Positions 18,081 through 22,569 of a stretch of 22,569 bases of DNA are shown here, in pieces. Origin of the DNA: Rhizophagus sp. LPA8_4_AMF (Eukaryota; Glomeromycota; Glomeromycetes; Glomerales; Glomeraceae); assembly GCA_021464525.1 (NCBI GenBank), contig JADRCO010001100.1, forward strand, positions 1 through 22,569. The letters run 5' to 3'. How positions within the stretch are numbered: position 1 is the stretch's first letter; each line of letters opens with the position of its first letter. Both the position numbers and the translations under genes were made by a program. The notes beneath the pieces were generated by a model. It was given only the letters and a program-made list of their open reading frames with translations. It searched no databases and was not told the origin of the DNA.

Positions 18081-18668
18081 ATGAAACTAACCTTCTTTAA
18101 ATTATTTTTTGTTAAAAAAGGAAATCGCCTACCATTTTTATTTCTTTTCACTTTCGAAAAAAAAAATTCAAAAATTAAAAATGGAACTCGTTTCCTAATT
18201 TTTGATTTATCATTTTCTCTTTTTGTAAAGAAAAAGTTCGTCTCGGTTTTTATTAAATAAAATGAAAATTTAAAATTAAATATTTTATTCTTCTTTTTGC
18301 AAAAGAAAATTCTCAATATTTCCCTATAAATTGTATTAAATTTATAGTTATGATGATTTATTATAATTCTGAAAAAAAAGATACGATCATCGAAAATTTC
18401 AGTTAATAAAAAGTGCGAGTACTGTAGTAAATTCATTATTTTTTTTGATTTGTTCAGGATCCGAACAATATTAATAAATTTAAATAAAGAAATTGTTAAG
18501 TACAGAGATTTAAAATAGTCTGAGGTTTAAATAAAGGTTTTAAAGATATGTAGTGTTCATGTTTTCATATAAATTATCAAATGGATTCTATCAAATGGAT
18601 CCTATCTGAATTAAATTATTAAAATTGAACATAATTGTGCAATACTGCTATGATAAAATGACTTCTAG
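18081..18668 (-). repeat. Dispersed repeat, copy 2 (uninterrupted, inverted)
   Basis: Read on the minus strand it follows copy 1 (9818-10566) from CATTTTATCATAGCAGT to AAGGTTAGTTTCAT, but goes directly from GTTCAATTTTAATAATTTAA to CAGATAGGATCCATTTGAT with no MITE-bearing insertion, making it a natural empty-site comparison. GGATCCATTTGAT-like sequence is locally duplicated here (18581-18602). The 119-codon minus-strand frame at 18077-18436 lies wholly inside this repeat, is low-complexity (Phe/Lys/Asn), and is not conserved as a frame in the other copies. Confidence 0.75.
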
Positions 18669-18678
18669 CTCCCCACAA

Positions 18679-18898
18679 TAAATCTAGGACCCGAGCAATA
18701 TATAAATAGGTCATAGAAAATTAGCAAAAATTTACTATTAGCTCTACGCATTTTTTCAGGGCCGGAATTATGATAATGTCAGTTAGCTACTAAAATAAGT
18801 AATAAAATTCTCTGACCAACATTATCGAAACTTATCTAGAAAAGGAAAGCATTCTACGCGTTACTTATTTCAGTATTGCTCGGGGTCCTATAAATCTA
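18679..18898. mobile_element. MITE, ~220 bp, ends GGACCC(C)GAGCAATA
   Basis: TAAATCTAGGACCCGAGCAA (18679-18698) faces TTGCTCGGGGTCCTATAAAT (18875-18894), an inverted pair with one extra base and minor differences. The interior carries AAATTTACTATTAGCTCT and GGGCCGGAATTAT, which recur at 22358-22392 and partly at 8093. There is no ORF. It abuts the end of repeat copy 2. Most likely a non-autonomous DNA transposon. Confidence 0.65.
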
Positions 18899-19444
18899 TT
18901 TAATAAAAAATTTGACGATATTATTGGTCTATCATATCAAAATTGTTTTTTTTTTGAATTTGACAAGTAAAATAGTACATTTTCTATTTTGTGTCACTGG
19001 TTAATAATTAAATTACTGACGCCAAATACAATACATAATTAATGCATTGATGAAACGTACAAAATTGTCGTTTAGCCTTTTTTTTACTATAGTTTTGAAT
19101 TCGTGTCGCTATTAATAGGTATATGAATAAAGTACCACCAATGAAACGTACTGTACCTCCCTTCTTAATGTTCAATTTCCACATAAATCTACATTTTTAT
19201 GTTAAGAATTAGGAAAAATTTTGCATCACCCCTCTAAAAATTTTAAAAATAATTTTTTTTTTCAAAAAAAAATGTATGGTAATTAATAATTCATTACATA
19301 AAAACAATTTTTTCACTGTCTTCGTACTTTTTCCAATTATTTGTACTTATATCTAATGTTGTTTAAATAAGTTTAAACCACGTGATTATTTACAAGTAGA
19401 TTAAAAAATTTTATTGATTTATTTATGTAACTGCGCGCATTTTT
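18899..19444. other. AT-rich intergenic stretch
   Basis: No gene. ATGAAACGTAC occurs twice (19050 and 19141), an isolated short direct repeat. Confidence 0.4.
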
Positions 19445-19983
19445 CTTATCCTTGTCGGACCATTTTTCTAAATGCCATTTTCCTGAATATATCTTTTCCC
19501 AAAGTTAATTACCTAAATGCCAATTTCTCAAACTGGGCCCTTACTGAAGCATACAATTTCCGAATCCCTACTATTTTCAAATTCCAATTTCCTGAAATCA
19601 CAATTTCCCGAATCCTGAATCTATAATATTTGTAGAATATTTTTTTATGCCATAATGATAATTCTGATATAATTTGTTTTTTGAATAGTATTTATATGAT
19701 AAAATGCAATCATTATAATGACTTTATCAAAACTTATACAAAAATCATTCCACAAAAGAAACACGAAATTAACAAATTTATCATTCAATTAGAATGTCTC
19801 AGGAATTTGACACTTTGAAAATATTTTTTTTTAAAGAAAAACACTTAAGAAAATTGATCGGCCACATGAGCATGTAAAGCAAATTCTGTATTGTTATAGT
19901 ATAAATTATTAATAATGTCCTAAAATCTTTGATTCTCAATTTAATAAAATATTTATTAAAGACATATTAATAAATATGTGATA

Positions 19984-20046
19984 GTTATTTCACGAATATC
20001 AATGATTTTCACGGCACAGCCATATTTATGTGACACGTGAAATAAC
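19984..20046. mobile_element. 63-bp TTCACGGA-family fold-back element
   Basis: GTTATTTCACG (19984-19994) faces CGTGAAATAAC (20036-20046). ATGATTTTCACGGC (20002-20015) matches the inner arm of the 118-193 element exactly, but its partner arm is degraded (ACAGCCATATTTATG). Confidence 0.65.
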
Positions 20047-20107
20047 TCTTTTGTTTCATGGAGACTAACATCCAGTGATGAGAAAAAGTGGGAAAAAGTA
20101 TAAATAA

Positions 20108-20692
20108 ACTATAAAAACACATGAGCATGAAAAATATCATCAGAAAAATTATTGGCATGAATATATCATCAAAAAAAAAGCACTTGTGGACGTACTCTTG
20201 GGAGCCGTTGGGTTCACTGGTATCCGGGCCAATGGAAACTCAAGGAGCGTAAAGAAAGAGAGAGATTTCCAAGCAAAATGTACATACCTGGCTGAGTTTG
20301 ACTTTTATCAACCCTACATGTCGTTTAGCTCTTTCAAAGACTTTGATCACCGCTTCCAAAATTAAACATTGTAGTATACTTAAACTCGACGGAAAAAAAA
20401 TTGGACTATTATATATCGAGTCACACAAAGATCTCTAGGAATTCCTAAAGATGACCTAGTCCTCCTCTCCTATCAAACCTCCTCGTAAAAAGTATATTAG
20501 TGACACAAAAAAAATTCCCATTCCCGAATCAAGCAAGGGTGTCTCTGTTAACTTAGACACGACCAATAAAAGAAAAGTCACGTGCTAAAATTCTGGACTC
20601 TGTCCCACATGAATACTGCTGATGGTACTCATAAACCGCTAGACAAGCACACCACGCTTGCAATACTCTGTGCCCTGGAATTTCTCGACTAA
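20108..20692 (+). pseudogene. Broken mobile-element-like ORF
   Basis: Frame 1 is open from 20108 to 20365 and includes KKKALVDVLLGAVGFTGIRA, then SVKKERDFQAKCTYLAEFDF, then MSFSSFKDFDHRFQN. A second frame takes over with IKHCSILKLDGKKIGLLYIE, stop (20436), stop (20457), SSSPIKPPRKKYISDTKK and IPIPESSKGVSVNLDTTNKR, stop (20586). The first frame returns with KFWTLSHMNTADGTHKPLDK and on to a stop at 20690. The order, a compact mixed domain then a Pro/Lys/Ser-rich linker, with two frame changes and three or more stops, fits a decayed gene of roughly 190 residues. It resembles the layout of LINE first ORFs, which is inference. The minus-strand frame at 20240-20428 is a shadow of this region. Confidence 0.5.
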
Positions 20693-20778
20693 AAATGGAT
20701 GAGGAATCAAACCTAGATATGAAATTAATACGGAAGAGCCATATTATCTGGCTAATATTTTTTTTTAATTTTGTAGGT

Positions 20779-20800
20779 CCACCATCTGAAGATGGGGTGG
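20779..20800. repeat. Hairpin CCACCATCT-GA-AGATGGGGTGG
   Basis: CCACCATCT pairs with AGATGGGGTGG, with two extra G residues bulged. It lies about 85 bases after the last stop of the broken ORF and is followed by T/GTTG-rich sequence. A stable hairpin at such a place is common at the 3' ends of LINE-type elements, which supports the reading of the ORF upstream but does not prove it. Confidence 0.5.
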
Positions 20801-20982
20801 TGTTTTATTTTTGGTGTTGTTGGTGTATATGAACAGCAGTGGTTATATTTTTTTCTTTCTTTTTCTTATTTCGTAAGGTTACGCCTACTACATTTTTCCT
20901 TTTATTTTTTTTCCAGTGCATTTTTTTTCATTTTCTTGGCAGTTCTGTCATCTTTTCGATTGCCTCTCATGTGAGTAGCCAT

Positions 20983-21302
20983 ATTATTGCCGTTTTCAGA
21001 AATGTTGACAATTTGAATGTCAATCATTTTTCCAAAAACGAACACACCGAACACACCGAACACACACCGAACACAGCCATAAAAATGAGAAAAAATTTTT
21101 TCTTCCTTTATAAAATAATACCAAAACTTAGTAACATATTCTTTGTGGTGTACATAAAAAATATATTAATTAAACATTATTAACATATATGTATTTCACT
21201 TGTATTTGCTTTTATTTGTTTGTGTTCGGTGTGTTCAGTGTGTTCGTTTTGCGAAAAATGATCAACATTCAAATTGTCAACATTTCTGAAAACGGCAATA
21301 AT
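20983..21302. mobile_element. MITE with ~80-90-bp inverted arms
   Basis: ATTATTGCCGTTTTCAGAAA at 20983 and the bases up to 21075 are matched by the reverse complement of 21221-21302, with few differences. The inner part of each arm is a minisatellite of CGAACACAC units (CGAACACACCGAACACACCG). The 145-bp centre is plain AT-rich DNA. Two frames (20839-21183 plus and 21180-21431 minus) share the peptide IIAVFRNVDNLNV and HTEHTEH only because they read the two arms; neither is a gene. It is nested inside the larger 19.4-21.8 kb element. Confidence 0.8.
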
Positions 21303-21366
21303 TAGATTAGTTTTTCTTTTCTTGTTACATGTAATCACTCCTGATGTTTTGTATCTGTCATCATTT

Positions 21367-21391
21367 AAAATAAATAAATAAATAAATAAAT
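21367..21391. repeat. (AAAT)n microsatellite
   Basis: Six TAAA units. Confidence 0.85.
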
Positions 21392-21785
21392 ATATCATCA
21401 AAAAAATCACTGGCGACCAATTAGTAAACATGAGATAAAAAGGTTTAATATATTTATCAATTAAAATCCATTTATTTGATTTTACACATTATATAGTGTT
21501 TAATAAAGAAATAATATAACAAAAAGAATGTTAACCATACCGTATAAACTGAGAAATTAATACCTAAAATTTTTCAAAATTTTGATTTAGTTTTGACCAA
21601 ATATTTTTTTAATATCCATCAGAATATTGGGATTCAGGAAATTGAGATTCAGGAAACAGGGATTTGGGAAACTTTATGTTTCGGGAAAATGTCTAGTTTG
21701 GGAAATTAACGTTCAGAAAATTAACTACTGGAGAAGTTATATTTGGGAAAATAGCAGCCAGAAAATCGTACTGTAACCTTTCTTA

Positions 21786-22357
21786 TTACAGTAAATCAAG
21801 ATTAGCAAAACGAAACGAAAAATGCAAAAAAATTTCATTTTCCCACTTTCATAATTTTTTTCATTTATTTAACCGCTAAGTTTGAATTTTGTTCCTACAA
21901 AAAATAAAAGAGAAACATTAGAAACATTTCTTAAATCAATTAAATGATGAAAAAAAATAAAACACACCACTTCCTTTTCTAAATACATCTGAAAATTTAC
22001 CTTACGACTTTCCTACGTTAAATTATTATCAATATTGATATAACGCTAAACTTTCTAAAAATTTTATTGTAAAACTATTATTGCAACATTAAAGTGATAA
22101 TTCAATTATAGTTTATTATTTAAATTATCACTTATATATTTTAATACTAAATTTACATTGAACTTTTTAAAACCCTACGTTAATTTAATATTAAAAAATT
22201 AATTTATTTAAATTGAATTTACTTAAGGAAAATTTTGAGATGTACCTTTAAAATCAATTTGAACAAGAAAACCTGGTGTCCTCGGACAATCCATTAGAAA
22301 TTTCAAAAGGCTGGTGAAATTTCAAATTTATTGGTAAAAATTTATAGGTATAAAGGT
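21786..22357. other. AT-rich intergenic stretch
   Basis: No gene or repeat that I can support. Confidence 0.4.
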
Positions 22358-22400
22358 AAATTTACTATTAGCTCTGTCAAGGCCGGAATTATATTAATGC
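22358..22400 (+). repeat. Partial copy of the 18679 MITE family
   Basis: AAATTTACTATTAGCTCT followed by AAGGCCGGAATTATATTAATG matches the interior of 18679-18898. The terminal GGACCC ends are not seen, so this is a fragment or a relative with other ends. Confidence 0.5.
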
Positions 22401-22529
22401 CGGCCAGTATCTAGCTAGTTTCCTGACTAGAATTATCAATGATATCCATATAAGGAAAGATCTATATGGTTGGCGTAAATCTGTAATATATTAGCCATAG
22501 GGGAGGGGTTGGAAGGGTGTTACAAAAAC

Positions 22530-22568
22530 ATGTATTGTATGGTTGGCTAAAGATGTATTGTATGGTTG
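22530..22568. repeat. ATGTATTGTATGGTTG x2 at the window edge
   Basis: Units at 22530-22545 and 22553-22568, period 23. A related TATATGGTTGG lies at 22462. It may be the start of a tandem array that continues beyond the window. Confidence 0.6.
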
Positions 22569-22569
22569 A

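Larger units (their letters stand above)
19445..21785. mobile_element. ~2.3-kb transposon with long degenerate terminal inverted repeats
   Basis: The left arm (19445-19627) and right arm (21615-21785) align in inverted orientation along about 170 bases. Read inwards from each end, both show TTTTCT, then CTATTTTCCC or CCATTTTCCT, AATATA, AGTTAATT, AATTTC.CAAACT, and near the inner edge CAATTTCCTGAA. Each arm is itself a string of degenerate units like ATTTCCCGAAT. The interior holds a TTCACGGA element, a broken coding region with a 3' hairpin, and a MITE with long arms. No intact transposase is present. The exact ends and target duplication could not be fixed. The superfamily is not assigned. 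The frame at 19414-19626 is only this repeat read through. Confidence 0.55.

Noticed and set aside
18077-18436. 119-codon minus-strand ORF
   Set aside because: It lies entirely within the inverted 0.6-kb repeat, is Phe/Lys/Asn low-complexity, and is not kept as an open frame in the copies at 9818-10566 or 4038-4231.
19414-19626. 70-codon ORF with repeated FPE/NFS-like phrases
   Set aside because: It is the degenerate TTTCCCGAAAT array read in frame.
20839-21431. Two ORFs on opposite strands with a shared peptide
   Set aside because: The shared peptide is the translation of the two arms of one MITE, not protein homology.
1-22569. tRNA, rRNA, telomeric repeats or CRISPR
   Set aside because: No T-loop GTTCGAATC-type box with a matching acceptor stem, no rRNA-like sequence, no TTAGGG array and no regularly spaced direct repeats were found on either strand by eye.

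Overview
This window is eukaryotic nuclear DNA and very A+T-rich, roughly three quarters A+T by eye. It has long poly-A/poly-T runs, microsatellites, many short inverted-repeat elements and no long open reading frame. I see no rRNA, no convincing tRNA, no prokaryotic gene order and no CRISPR array. The base composition, the small Asn/Lys/Ser-rich proteins and the dense nested non-autonomous transposons fit a glomeromycotan fungus of the Rhizophagus type. This is an inference from style, not from a marker gene; another AT-rich eukaryote cannot be excluded.

Genes are few and small. The best supported are two paralogues of an unrecognised protein of about 120 residues, at 1933-2310 (+) and 12994-13362 (-). 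They share a basic N-terminus, a C-x2-C-x5-C motif, and a conserved C-terminal half, and differ at many silent third positions, so both have been kept as proteins. A third candidate at 7103-7351 (+) encodes an Asn-rich 82-residue protein. A weaker candidate at 3424-3642 (+) encodes a short basic protein behind a TATA-like box. The other long frames are mostly low-complexity, antisense or transposon-derived.

Several places hold decayed coding sequence, read as protein-like stretches broken by stops and frame changes: 663-920, 4615-4728, 5332-5600, 8899-9021, 11441-11602, 12074-12574, 16288-16398, 17655-17730 and 20108-20692. I could not name their families. The last one resembles in layout (compact domain, then a Pro/Lys/Ser linker, then a 3' hairpin) the first ORF and 3' end of a LINE-type element.

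The rest is dominated by repeats. Region by region: 1-200 carries a fold-back element built on TTCACGGA, with relatives at 3158-3297, 15653-15785 (inverted) and 19984-20046. A repeat of about 0.6 kb occurs at 9818-10566, inverted at 18081-18668, and in shortened form at 4038-4231; the first copy is interrupted by an insertion carrying a TA-flanked MITE (9988-10133) that the inverted copy lacks. A second TA-flanked MITE with 19-bp perfect ends lies at 10597-10740. The 15.9-16.8 kb region has two strong palindromic elements. From 19.44 to 21.78 kb, two inverted arrays of degenerate TTTCCCGAAAT-like units form long terminal inverted repeats around about 2.0 kb that itself contains the TTCACGGA element, the broken coding region and a MITE of about 320 bp with long arms.

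In short, this is a gene-poor, transposon-rich segment in which a small lineage-specific gene pair survives among layered, mostly non-autonomous mobile elements.
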